Assembly: GCF_014836445.1 (NCBI RefSeq)
Contig: NZ_JACSQV010000005.1
Span: forward strand, 45,606-109,605
DNA from: Cellulomonas avistercoris
GTDB lineage: Bacteria; Actinomycetota; Actinomycetes; Actinomycetales; Cellulomonadaceae
Direction: 5' to 3'
Length of the DNA: 64,000 nucleotides
The translations under genes were made by a program, and so were the position numbers. Shown one piece after another: positions 49,468 to 59,629 of the stretch. The notes under the pieces are model-generated. The model was given only the letters and a program-made list of their open reading frames with translations. It was not told the origin of the DNA and did not search any database. Positions within the stretch are counted from its first letter, which is position 1; each line of letters begins with the position of its first letter.

Positions 49468-50529
49468 TCAGCCGGCTCCGTGCCCGGCCGGCACCCGCTC
49501 GCCGTCGGGCACGGGACCGGGCGGCGTCCCGTCGCCGAACGGTCGGCCGCCCAGGGCCTCGCGGCCGTGCGGCGTCAGCCACCCGCGCAGCTCGGGCCCG
49601 CGCGGCACGATGCCGGACGGGTTGATGTCACGGTGGACCTCGTAGTAGTGCCGCTTGATGTCCACGAAGTCGACGGTGTCCCCGAAGCCGGGCGTCTGGA
49701 ACAGGTCCCGCGCGTACGCCCAGAGCGCCGGCATCTCCGACAGCCGGTGCCGGTTGCACTTGAAGTGCCCGTGGTAGACGACGTCGAACCGCACGAGCGT
49801 GGTGAACAGGCGGACGTCGGCCTCGGTGAGTGTGTCGCCGACGAGGTAGCGCCGGTCCGTCAGCCGGGCCTCGAGGCGGTCGAGCGCGTCGAACAGGCGC
49901 GTGAACGCACGGTCGTAGGTCTCCTGCGAGCCGGCGAACCCGCACCGGTAGACGCCGTTGTTGATGTCGCGGTAGATCTCGTCGCCCAGCTCGTCGATCT
50001 CGGCGCGCAGCGCCTCGGGGTACAGGTCCGGCGCGCCGGGCCGGTGATGGGCGGTCCACTGCGTCGACAGGTCGAGCGTGATCTGCGCGAAGTCGTTGGT
50101 GACGACGGCGCCCGTCGGCACGTCGACGACCGCGGGGACGGTGATCCCGCGTGAGTACTGCGGGTCGCGCGCCAGGTACGCGTCGCGCAGCCGCTCGACG
50201 CCCAGGACGGGGTCCACACCGCCGGGGTCGAGGTCGAAGGTCCACGAGCGCTCGTCATGGGTCGGCCCGCACACGCCCATCGACAGCGCGTCCTCGAGCC
50301 CCAGCAGGCGCCGCACGACGATCGCCCGGCTCGCCCACGGGCACGCGCGCGACACGACGAGCCGGTACCGGCCGGCCTCGACCGGCCACCCGTCGCGCCC
50401 GTCGGCCGTGATGCGGGTCGTCAGGTAGCGGGTGTCACGTTCGAAGCCGGCACCCGGCGTGGCGTACACGCCCGGTCGCTCGTGCGCGCTCCGGCCGTCG
50501 GCGGCAGGGGTGGGGGAGGACTCGTCCAT
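49468..50529 (-). CDS. Glutathionyl-hydroquinone reductase-like (Xi-class GST) protein
   Basis: 353 residues. Thioredoxin-like domain with catalytic SRACPWASRA, then WTFDLDPGGVDPV and an all-helical C-terminal domain (IYRDINNGVYRCGFA, RLSEMPALWAYARDLFQ, HYYEVHRDINPSGIVPRGP). All are landmarks of YqjG/ECM4 enzymes, which reduce glutathionyl-hydroquinones. Actinobacteria generally use mycothiol, so the natural thiol here may differ. ATG 50529 has CATCAT 6 nt upstream. Confidence 0.92.
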   Translation of the reverse strand: MDESSPTPAADGRSAHERPGVYATPGAGFERDTRYLTTRITADGRDGWPVEAGRYRLVVSRACPWASRAIVVRRLLGLEDALSMGVCGPTHDERSWTFDLDPGGVDPVLGVERLRDAYLARDPQYSRGITVPAVVDVPTGAVVTNDFAQITLDLSTQWTAHHRPGAPDLYPEALRAEIDELGDEIYRDINNGVYRCGFAGSQETYDRAFTRLFDALDRLEARLTDRRYLVGDTLTEADVRLFTTLVRFDVVYHGHFKCNRHRLSEMPALWAYARDLFQTPGFGDTVDFVDIKRHYYEVHRDINPSGIVPRGPELRGWLTPHGREALGGRPFGDGTPPGPVPDGERVPAGHGAG

Positions 50530-50535
50530 CGTCGG

Positions 50536-50541
50536 ATGATG
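50536..50541 (-). promoter_or_regulatory. -10 element of the hydroquinone reductase-like gene
   Basis: On the minus strand CATCAT, 6 nt before ATG 50529. Confidence 0.4.
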
Positions 50542-50652
50542 CCTCCCCGCGCGCGTCCACGCAGGTCCGGCGCCACGTCCGGCGCATCGCTGCGGGCGGT
50601 CCGTCCCGGATCGCACCGCTTCGCCGGGCGGGCGAGGGCCAGGTGACCTGCC

Positions 50653-50658
50653 TACAGT
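50653..50658 (+). promoter_or_regulatory. -10 element of the CWB2-like lipoprotein gene
   Basis: TACAGT, 47 nt before GTG 50705, giving a short leader with AAGGAG at 50695-50700. Confidence 0.4.
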
Positions 50659-50704
50659 GGCTGGCCGACGGCGAGCACGCCGTCCGGGCGGCGGAAGGAG
50701 TCGG

Positions 50705-52453
50705 GTGCACGTGGTGGAGCAGGTGGCTGGTGCGCGGGTGCGCGCGACGACCGTGGCGGGCGCGCTCGTGGTGGCGCTCCTGGCCGGGTGCAGCTGGGGG
50801 ACGGCCGACGTGGCCGGTCCGTCTGTCGCGCCGACGGTCACCGCGTCACCGACCCCGCAGGCCCTGAGCGCCACACCGGCCGACGCCGCGCCCGCGTCCG
50901 TCGTCACGGGGGACGAGGCGCAGGCCGCGCTGGCGACGTCCGCCGCGCTGCTGGCCGAGGCACCGGTCGTGGTGCTCGCGACGGCCGGTGACGCCGCCGC
51001 CGTGCTCACGGCCGCGTCCGCGGCCGTGGCGACGGGCGCACCCGTCCTGCTGGCGGCCGACGGCATCGACGTCGGCGCCGAGCTCACGCGACTGGGTGCG
51101 CAGCACGCGCTCGTGGTGGGGGAGGTCACGCCCGAGGTGCTGCCCGCCGGCCTGGCCACGGTCGCGGTGCCCGCCGGTGCCGACGCCGACGCGCTCACGC
51201 AGGCCACCGGCCTCTCCTTCGGTGACGTCTCGCCGGTGCCCGCCGGGGGCGAGGGGGCGGCGGTGCGGGCGCTCGCGGGCCCCGGTCCCGCGGTGCTCGT
51301 GCCCGAGGGCCAGGCGCCGACGCCGGCCGACGCGTCCGGCGCCGCGACGGACCCGTCCGTCGCGCCCACGCCCGGCGGCGGCACCGCGACGCTGCCGCCC
51401 ACCGCGCCCGTCGTCGCCACCGGCGTGCTCGCGCTCGCGGACGGCACGGTCCCGGCCGCGGCGGCCGCGACGCTGCGCGCCCTCGGGGTCCCGGTCGCGG
51501 ACGTGCCGGGCGGCGACCCGCGCGCGACGTCGGGCGCTGTGCAGGCCGTCGCGGCGGCGGCGCCGACTTCCGTGATCGCCTTCGGCGAGACGTTCGGGAC
51601 GCCCGAGCTGCTGGCGGCGCGCACGGCGACCGCACGCACGGGCGTCGAGCTGCCCGGCGGCGGGCAGGTCGTCTTCCCCGCGGTCCCCGGTCAGGCCGGC
51701 AAGCGGTACGTGGCCTTGTACGGCACCCCGGGGTCCGGTGCGCTCGGCGTGCTGGGGGAGCAGGACGTGCCGGCGACGCTGGCGCGCGCCGCCCAGCACG
51801 CGGACCTCTACCGGGGCCTGACCTCGGACACCGTGGTGCCCGCCGTCGAGATCATCGCGTCCATCGCGTCGGCGGGCCCCGAGGACGACGGCACCTACTC
51901 GCGCAAGCGGTCGGTGGACGACCTGCGCCCGCTCGTCGACGCGGCCGGTGCCGCCGGCCAGTACGTGGTGCTGGACCTGCAGCCGGGCCGTCAGGACTTC
52001 CTCACCCAGGCGCAGGCGTACACCGAGCTCCTCGAGCTGCCGCACGTGGGGCTCGCGCTGGACCCGGAGTGGCGCCTGGCGCCCGACCAGGTGCACCTGC
52101 GCCAGATCGGGTCGGTCGGCATCGACGAGGTGAACGCGACCGCCGCCTGGCTGGCACAGCTCACGCGGGACAGGAACCTGCCGCAGAAGATGTTCGTGCT
52201 GCACCAGTTCTCGCTGCGGATGATCTCCGACCGTGAACGGCTCGACACGTCGCACGACGAGCTCGCGCCTCTCATCCACGTCGACGGGCAGGGCGGCCAG
52301 CCGGCCAAGGCCGGCACGTGGGCGGCGCTGCGCAACGGCGCACCGGGCGTGCACTGGGGCTGGAAGAACTTCTACGACGAGGACGTCCCGATGCTGGACC
52401 CGGCGCAGACGTACCAGGTGCAGCCGGTGCCGGACCTCGTCACGTACCAGTGA
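50705..52453 (+). CDS. Secreted lipoprotein with CWB2-like repeats and a C-terminal barrel-like domain
   Basis: 582 residues. A signal segment ends in the lipobox LLAGC (Cys about 27). Residues about 80-150 and 250-310 resemble cell-wall-binding repeat 2 units (APVVVLATAGDAAAVLTAAS, GAPVLLAADG, LGAQHALVVGEV). The last 250 residues are a separate conserved domain (QYVVLDLQPGRQDFLTQA, LALDPEWRLAPDQ, KMFVLHQFSLRMI) of probable TIM-barrel fold without an assigned function. GTG 50705 follows AAGGAG by 4 nt; GTG 50711 is also possible. It should be anchored outside the membrane, perhaps touching the wall. Confidence 0.75.
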   Translation: MHVVEQVAGARVRATTVAGALVVALLAGCSWGTADVAGPSVAPTVTASPTPQALSATPADAAPASVVTGDEAQAALATSAALLAEAPVVVLATAGDAAAVLTAASAAVATGAPVLLAADGIDVGAELTRLGAQHALVVGEVTPEVLPAGLATVAVPAGADADALTQATGLSFGDVSPVPAGGEGAAVRALAGPGPAVLVPEGQAPTPADASGAATDPSVAPTPGGGTATLPPTAPVVATGVLALADGTVPAAAAATLRALGVPVADVPGGDPRATSGAVQAVAAAAPTSVIAFGETFGTPELLAARTATARTGVELPGGGQVVFPAVPGQAGKRYVALYGTPGSGALGVLGEQDVPATLARAAQHADLYRGLTSDTVVPAVEIIASIASAGPEDDGTYSRKRSVDDLRPLVDAAGAAGQYVVLDLQPGRQDFLTQAQAYTELLELPHVGLALDPEWRLAPDQVHLRQIGSVGIDEVNATAAWLAQLTRDRNLPQKMFVLHQFSLRMISDRERLDTSHDELAPLIHVDGQGGQPAKAGTWAALRNGAPGVHWGWKNFYDEDVPMLDPAQTYQVQPVPDLVTYQ

Positions 52454-52484
52454 CGCAGCCCGCGCCGCGGCGGGGACCGCGCGC

Positions 52485-52490
52485 TAGCGT
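52485..52490 (+). promoter_or_regulatory. -10 element of the LLM oxidoreductase gene
   Basis: TAGCGT, 6 nt before GTG 52497. Confidence 0.5.
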
Positions 52491-52496
52491 GAGCCC

Positions 52497-53288
52497 GTGA
52501 CCCAGACCCCCGCGACCGGCGTGCGCGTCGGCGTCCAGATCCAGCCCCAGCAGGCCGACTACGGCCAGATCCGCGACGCGGTCCTGCGCGCCGAGGACCT
52601 CGGTGTCGACATCGTCTTCAACTGGGACCACTTCTTCCCCCTGTACGGCGACCCGGACGGCAAGCACTTCGAGTGCTGGACCATGCTGGGCGCGTGGGCC
52701 GAGCAGACGAGCCGTGTCGAGATCGGCGCGCTCGTGACGTGCAACTCCTACCGCAACCCCGACCTGCTGGCCGACATGGCGCGGACCGTGGACCACATCA
52801 GCGGCGGCCGGCTGATCCTGGGTATCGGTGCCGGGTGGTTCGAGCGGGACTACGACGAGTTCGGGTACGAGTTCGGCACGGCGGGGTCGCGCATCGCCGA
52901 CCTCGCGGCGGCGATGCCGCGCATCAAGGCCCGCTGGGCGGCGGGGAACCCCGCGCCGACGCGGGACATCCCCGTGATGATCGGTGGCGGCGGTGAGCGC
53001 AAGACGCTGCGCGTGGTCGCCGAGCACGCGGACGTCTGGCACTCGTTCGGCGACGTCGAGACGCTGCGCCGCAAGAGCGCGATCCTCGACGAGCACGGTG
53101 CCGCGGTCGGCCGTGACACCGCGTCGGTCGTCACGCGTTCCCTCGCCGTCGACGGGTCGGACCCCGACGAGGTCGGCGACGAGCTGCTCGCCGCCGGCGT
53201 GCGGCTGTTCACGTGCAGCGCGGGCGGCCCGGGCTACGACCTGACGAACGCCGCGGCGTGGGTGCGCTGGCGCGACGCCCGCGCCTGA
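52497..53288 (+). CDS. LLM-class F420/flavin-dependent oxidoreductase
   Basis: 263 residues with the luciferase-like barrel: GVQIQPQQADY at the start, NWDHFFPL, WTMLGAWAEQTSRVEIGALV, MARTVDHISGGRLILGIGAGW and PVMIGGGGERKTLR. These are typical of F420-dependent enzymes in actinobacteria; the F420 choice is inferred from family, and the substrate is unknown. Slightly short for the family. Confidence 0.88.
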   Translation: MTQTPATGVRVGVQIQPQQADYGQIRDAVLRAEDLGVDIVFNWDHFFPLYGDPDGKHFECWTMLGAWAEQTSRVEIGALVTCNSYRNPDLLADMARTVDHISGGRLILGIGAGWFERDYDEFGYEFGTAGSRIADLAAAMPRIKARWAAGNPAPTRDIPVMIGGGGERKTLRVVAEHADVWHSFGDVETLRRKSAILDEHGAAVGRDTASVVTRSLAVDGSDPDEVGDELLAAGVRLFTCSAGGPGYDLTNAAAWVRWRDARA

Positions 53289-53361
53289 GCACTCGCGCGT
53301 CGGAGGTGGGCAGGACGCGGCACCACGCCGCTGCTGCGGCTGTGACGTGCGCGAGCGCGTC

Positions 53362-53367
53362 TAGGCT
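53362..53367 (+). promoter_or_regulatory. -10 element of the metallophosphoesterase gene
   Basis: TAGGCT, 8 nt before ATG 53376. Confidence 0.45.
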
Positions 53368-53375
53368 CGGAGCCG

Positions 53376-55286
53376 ATGGCTGATCCGACGAGCGACGTCC
53401 CGACCACCCGGCGGCTCGACCGCGCCCGGCGTGCGGTCGGCCGGGCCGCGCGTGCCGCGCGCGCGTGGCGGCCGCGGCACGGGTGGCCCGCGGCGATCGG
53501 TCTCGTCCTCGCCGCGCTCGTGGCGTCGGTCGTCTTCGGGGTGACCACCGCGTCCGTGCAGGGGGCGCTCGGACCCCACGTCACGCGGTACGACGTCACC
53601 ACGGACGCGACCGTCACCATCGACTTCGGCCCGCTCGGCACGCTCCAGATCGACTCGCCGCTCCCCGCGACGCTCGGGGTCCGGGCCACGGTGCAGGAGA
53701 TCCCGGCGAGCGTCACGGAGCTGGGCGAGGCGCGCACGCTGCAGGCGCTCAGCGAGGACCTCAACGCGTACGTCGCCTTCTTCTCGGGTCCCGCCGCGGC
53801 CGTGCAGGACGTCGCCTACGCGCTGGTGCGTGACGCCGTGGCGCGATCGGCGGCAGCCTTCGTCGTCCTGGTCGCCGCCTGGTTCCTGCTGCGGTGGCTG
53901 CTGGGGCCCGACCGGCGACGTGAGCTCGTGGACCGCCTCGCCCCGCACGCGCGCGCGTGGCAGGCGGCCGCGCTGGCCGTGGTGGTCGGCGGGACGCTGC
54001 TGACCTCGAGCGTCGCACCCGGTGACCGGCCGGCCGTGCCGCAGGCCACGTCCGCCGTGTTCGACGGCACGCCCCTGGCCGGCGCGCGCGTCACGGGGCG
54101 GCTGGGCGGCGTCATCGACACCTACGGCGGCTACGCGGTGGACGCGTGGCGCGCGAACGAGGACTTCTACCGTAGTGCCGAGGACTCGCTCGTCGCCGCG
54201 TGGGAGGACCGCGCGGCCGAGGAGGAGCAGGCCGCGCAGGAGGCGGCGCAGCAGGACGCGGCCGACCGTGCCGCGGCGCTGCTCGCGGGACCCGACCAGG
54301 ACGAGGGCGCGGACGAGACGTCGACGGACGGTGGAGGCGGTGACCCGGACGGTGCGGCGCAGGGCGCCGGGCAGGACGAGCCCGCCCCGACCGACGATCC
54401 CGACGGGCGCGACGACCCCGCACCGTCCCCGACCGCGAGCCCGTCACCGACGGCGCCGCCGGTGGACCCGGTCGTGCTCGTCGTCGTGTCGGACCTGCAC
54501 TGCAACGTCGGGATGGCGCCGCTGATCGGGCGGCTCGCGGAGCTCGCGGGGGCCGACGCGGTGCTCGACGCGGGCGACACCACGATGAACGGCACGTCGG
54601 TCGAGCAGTACTGCGTCACGTCGTTCGCGCGCGCCGTGCCGCCGGGCGTCGCGCTGGTCACCTCGCCGGGCAACCACGACTCGCGCGAGACGACCGCCAA
54701 CTACGCCCGCGCGGGCGCCACCGTCCTCGACGGCGGCGTGGTCGAGGTCGCCGGGGTGCGCATCCTCGGGGACCGGGACCCCAACGAGACGCGCGTCGGT
54801 GCCGGCGGGACGGCCGCCGCGGCCGACGAGACGCCCGCGGAGGCCGGCCGCCGGCTCGCCGAGACCGCGTGCGACGACGGTGAGGTGGACCTCCTGCTCG
54901 TCCACACCCCGGCCGTCGGCGACGCGGCGCTCGAGGACGGCTGCGTCCCTGCGCAGGTCTCCGGCCACTTCCACCGGCGGATCGGACCCGAGCAGGTCGG
55001 GCTCGGGGTGCGCTACGTCTCGTCGAGCACCGCGGGGGCGACCCTCAACCAGCCCACGGTCGGCCCCCTGAGCGGCGTGGCCGAGCTGACCGTCCTGCGC
55101 TTCGACCCCGCGTCGCGGCGGATCATGGACTACCAGGTCGTGAGCGTCGCGCCCGACACGAGCGTGACCGTCGCGGAACGCCGGCCGTGGCCGGAGATCG
55201 TCGAGCCGCAGGACGAGGAGGTGCCGGGTTTCGGCCCGGAGGGTGACGGCACCGCTCCTGGGGACGACGGGGCGCCCGAGGGGTGA
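53376..55286 (+). CDS. Membrane-anchored metallophosphoesterase
   Basis: 636 residues. Two or three membrane helices (about 45-65, 165-180, 190-210) flank an external segment. A Gln/Ala-rich helix and a Thr/Pro/Asp spacer (about 265-360) lead to a calcineurin-type phosphoesterase domain whose metal motifs are all present: VVSDLHCN, LDAGDTT, SPGNHDS, LLLVHTPAV and SGHFHR. The catalytic half therefore probably lies outside the cell. The substrate is unknown. It is followed by a 7-bp hairpin (55289-55306). Confidence 0.85.
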   Translation: MADPTSDVPTTRRLDRARRAVGRAARAARAWRPRHGWPAAIGLVLAALVASVVFGVTTASVQGALGPHVTRYDVTTDATVTIDFGPLGTLQIDSPLPATLGVRATVQEIPASVTELGEARTLQALSEDLNAYVAFFSGPAAAVQDVAYALVRDAVARSAAAFVVLVAAWFLLRWLLGPDRRRELVDRLAPHARAWQAAALAVVVGGTLLTSSVAPGDRPAVPQATSAVFDGTPLAGARVTGRLGGVIDTYGGYAVDAWRANEDFYRSAEDSLVAAWEDRAAEEEQAAQEAAQQDAADRAAALLAGPDQDEGADETSTDGGGGDPDGAAQGAGQDEPAPTDDPDGRDDPAPSPTASPSPTAPPVDPVVLVVVSDLHCNVGMAPLIGRLAELAGADAVLDAGDTTMNGTSVEQYCVTSFARAVPPGVALVTSPGNHDSRETTANYARAGATVLDGGVVEVAGVRILGDRDPNETRVGAGGTAAAADETPAEAGRRLAETACDDGEVDLLLVHTPAVGDAALEDGCVPAQVSGHFHRRIGPEQVGLGVRYVSSSTAGATLNQPTVGPLSGVAELTVLRFDPASRRIMDYQVVSVAPDTSVTVAERRPWPEIVEPQDEEVPGFGPEGDGTAPGDDGAPEG

Positions 55287-55288
55287 GG

Positions 55289-55306
55289 TCCGCGCAGGTG
55301 CGCGGA
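55289..55306 (+). terminator. Hairpin after the metallophosphoesterase gene
   Basis: TCCGCGC (55289-55295) / GCGCGGA (55300-55306), loop AGGT. Confidence 0.4.
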
Positions 55307-55417
55307 TGAACTCGGCGCCCCGGGGTTGCGCTCCCGCGGATCGGGTGGTCGCCTGGATCGGTGCGTCGGGCACGGCTCATCGCAGAGCCGCGCGGGACGC
55401 GCGCGGGGGGAGCACGC

Positions 55418-57046
55418 GTGCGGCGGATGTCGGTCGTGGCGACCGTAGGGGTCGTGGTGGGTGTGGCGCTCGGTAGCGCCGCGCCCGCGTCCGCCGGTCC
55501 GGGCGAGGACGTGCTGCGCCCCGGCGAGCAGCTCACGGCCGGTCAGGCCCTGCTGGCCCCGGGCGGCGAGCACGTCCTGGTCCTGCAGCCCGACGGCTCC
55601 CTCGGCATGTACGCGCTCGACGACGTCGTGCGGTGGTCATCCGGTCACGGTGTGCCGGGCGCGACCCTGACCACCGACGCCGGCGGTGACGTGCGGCTCG
55701 TGGCACCCGACGGCACCGTCGTGTGGACCACCGCCACCGGAGGGTCCGACGGGACGCTGCGGATGCGCGACGACGGCGACCTCGTCGTGGAGCGCCCGGA
55801 CGGCACCACGGTGTGGAGCAGCGGGACGACCGTGGTGCCCTCGACCCTCGTGGGTCCCGGACGTCTCGAGCCCGACGACCTGCTGGCCTCCCCGGACGGC
55901 CGCCACACGCTGGCCGTGGACCCCGTCGCGGGCCTGCAGCTGCACGGCCCCGACGGCGCCGTGCGCTGGACGCCCCCGCAGCCGGTGGCTGATCCCGCGA
56001 CGCGGTCGTCCGGCGCGGCCCCGGCGGGACGGTCGCAGGCCGCGACCGCAGCCGCGCAGCCGGCGACGACGCTCGAGCTGCGCGCGGACGGCAACCTCGT
56101 GGCCCTCGACGCGGACGGCGACGCCGTGTGGCGCAGCCGTACCTCGGGGCACGGGCCCGCGTCCCTCGTGCTGCAGGACGACGGCAACCTCGTGCTGCTC
56201 GGACCCGACGGTGAGCCCGTGTGGAGCGCGGGCACGGCGATCGGCCCCGCGGCCCTCGAGCCGGGCGCGGAGCTCGCTGCGGGCGCGATCCTGGGCTCGC
56301 CCTCGGGTCACCTCGGCCTGCGGGTCGAGGAGGGTGCACTGGTCGCCAGCTGGGACGGCGCGCCGTTCTGGTCGTCTCCCACGGACGCCGCGGTCGGCGT
56401 GCGCCTGCAGGAGGACGGCGACCTCGTGCTGCTGGACGCCGCGGGCGCGCCGTTCTGGGGGACCGGTACCGGCGGGCACCCGGGTGCGCGGCTGACGATC
56501 GAGGAGACGGCGGTCCTGCTCATGTCGCCCGAGGGCGAGGTCCTGTGGCAGGCCGAGGCGCCGGAGTCGGTGGCGCCGAGCGGTGTGCCGGTGTCGCCCG
56601 TCCCCACGGGCCCGCAGCCGTCGGACTGCGCACTGGTCGACGGACCGGTGACGGCGGCCGACGTCGTGCGGACGCGCAGCGGCATCAGCGTGCACCCGTG
56701 CCTCGCCGACGCGCTCGACGCGCTCGTCGCGGCCGCGGCTGCCGACGGCGTCGAGCTGGGCGGTGGCGGGTGGCGCAGCCCGGAGCAGCAGATCGCGCTG
56801 CGGCGTGCGCACTGCGGCCCGAGCGACGCCGACGTGTACGACAAGCCGGCGTCGGCGTGCTCGCCGAGCACGGCCCGCCCCGGCAGCTCGCGGCACGAGC
56901 GCGGGCTCGCCATCGACTTCACGTCGGGGGGTCGCTCGCTGACGCGGGGGTCCGCGGCGTACGCCTGGCTGGTCGAGCACGCCGACGCCTACGGGCTGGA
57001 GAACCTGCCGGGTGAGGCCTGGCACTGGAGCGTGGACGGATCCTGA
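55418..57046 (+). CDS. Secreted bulb-lectin-like and VanY-type carboxypeptidase fusion
   Basis: 542 residues. A signal peptide (about 1-27, ending APASAG) is followed by tandem bulb-type lectin repeats (about 30-390) with the degenerate mannose-binding pattern QxDxNxV, for example LVLQDDGNLVLLGPDG. The C-terminal 140 residues are a D-Ala-D-Ala carboxypeptidase (VanY/DacB peptidase M15) domain with SRHERGLAIDF (zinc His and Asp) and EAWHWS (second His). It should trim peptidoglycan while the lectin part binds a surface glycan. GTG 55418 follows a GGGGAG; an upstream GTG 55361 is less likely. Confidence 0.9.
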   Translation: MRRMSVVATVGVVVGVALGSAAPASAGPGEDVLRPGEQLTAGQALLAPGGEHVLVLQPDGSLGMYALDDVVRWSSGHGVPGATLTTDAGGDVRLVAPDGTVVWTTATGGSDGTLRMRDDGDLVVERPDGTTVWSSGTTVVPSTLVGPGRLEPDDLLASPDGRHTLAVDPVAGLQLHGPDGAVRWTPPQPVADPATRSSGAAPAGRSQAATAAAQPATTLELRADGNLVALDADGDAVWRSRTSGHGPASLVLQDDGNLVLLGPDGEPVWSAGTAIGPAALEPGAELAAGAILGSPSGHLGLRVEEGALVASWDGAPFWSSPTDAAVGVRLQEDGDLVLLDAAGAPFWGTGTGGHPGARLTIEETAVLLMSPEGEVLWQAEAPESVAPSGVPVSPVPTGPQPSDCALVDGPVTAADVVRTRSGISVHPCLADALDALVAAAAADGVELGGGGWRSPEQQIALRRAHCGPSDADVYDKPASACSPSTARPGSSRHERGLAIDFTSGGRSLTRGSAAYAWLVEHADAYGLENLPGEAWHWSVDGS

Positions 57047-57052
57047 GCCCTC

Positions 57053-57058
57053 TACGCT
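57053..57058 (+). promoter_or_regulatory. -10 element of the MntR-type regulator gene
   Basis: TACGCT, 7 nt before GTG 57066. Confidence 0.5.
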
Positions 57059-57065
57059 GGGCGTC

Positions 57066-57743
57066 GTGTCCGAGAGCGCTGCCCCCCTGTCCGCGGTGAG
57101 CCAGGACTACCTCAAGGTCATCTGGGGCGCGCAGGAGTGGTCCGACGTGCCGGTCACCACCAAGCTGCTCGCGGGGCGCCTCGGTGTGGGTGCGTCCACC
57201 GTGTCGGAGACGGTCAAGCGCCTCGCGGACGCCGGTCTGGTGTCGCACCGCCCGTACGGTGCGGTGGAGCTGACGACCGCCGGGCGTGCGCACGCGGTCG
57301 CGATGGTGCGGCGGCACCGCCTCATCGAGACCTACCTCGTGGAGAAGCTGGGCTACGGCTGGGACGAGGTGCACGACGAGGCCGAGGTCCTCGAGCACGC
57401 CGTGAGCGACCGGTTCGTCGAGCGGATCGCCGACCTGCTCGGCCACCCGGACCGCGACCCGCACGGGGACCCGATCCCGGCCGCGGACGGCACCGTGCAC
57501 CTGCCCGACGCGCGCGTCATGTGGGAGGTCGAGTCGGGCAGCTACCGCGTCGCACGGATCTCCGACGCGGACCCCGAGCTGCTGCGCTACCTCGAGGGCG
57601 TCGGCCTGGACCTCGACGCCGCGGTGACGCTCGAGGAGCGACGTGCGGTGACGGGGGTCGTGAGCGTCCAGGTGGCGGGCCGGCCGGACCGGGTCGAGCT
57701 CGGCGAGGTCGCGGCGAGCGCGATCTGGCTCGCCGCGCCCTGA
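57066..57743 (+). CDS. mntR: DtxR/MntR-family metal-dependent regulator, manganese-type site
   Basis: 225 residues: winged helix (1-70), dimerisation and metal domain (about 75-145), C-terminal FeoA/SH3-like domain. The metal site reads H84, E88, H103, E107, E110, H111, with D14 in SQDYL. DtxR-type iron regulators have Met and Cys at the places of D14 and E107; manganese regulators have Asp and Glu. So this is likely a Mn(II)-responsive MntR. No transporter gene is adjacent. Confidence 0.8.
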   Translation: MSESAAPLSAVSQDYLKVIWGAQEWSDVPVTTKLLAGRLGVGASTVSETVKRLADAGLVSHRPYGAVELTTAGRAHAVAMVRRHRLIETYLVEKLGYGWDEVHDEAEVLEHAVSDRFVERIADLLGHPDRDPHGDPIPAADGTVHLPDARVMWEVESGSYRVARISDADPELLRYLEGVGLDLDAAVTLEERRAVTGVVSVQVAGRPDRVELGEVAASAIWLAAP

Positions 57744-57746
57744 GGC

Positions 57747-59564
<1,818 letters not shown>

Positions 59565-59570
59565 GGGTCG

Positions 59571-59576
59571 ATCCTA
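59571..59576 (-). promoter_or_regulatory. -10 element of the DUF853 ATPase gene
   Basis: On the minus strand TAGGAT, 6 nt before ATG 59564. It is divergent from the leuS promoter 42 bp away. Confidence 0.5.
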
Positions 59577-59617
59577 GGGACCGGACGCCCGCGGACGTGG
59601 GGGAGCCCCTGCGTCGG

Positions 59618-59623
59618 TACGAT
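59618..59623 (+). promoter_or_regulatory. -10 element of leuS
   Basis: TACGAT, 6 nt before GTG 59630. A leaderless transcript excludes a T-box leader. Confidence 0.55.
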
Positions 59624-59629
59624 TCTCCG

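Noticed and set aside
55287..55417. Leader before the VanY fusion gene as a c-di-AMP riboswitch
   Set aside because: Cell-wall hydrolases in actinobacteria often have one, and the leader is GC-rich and structured, but I could not find the conserved ydaO motifs.
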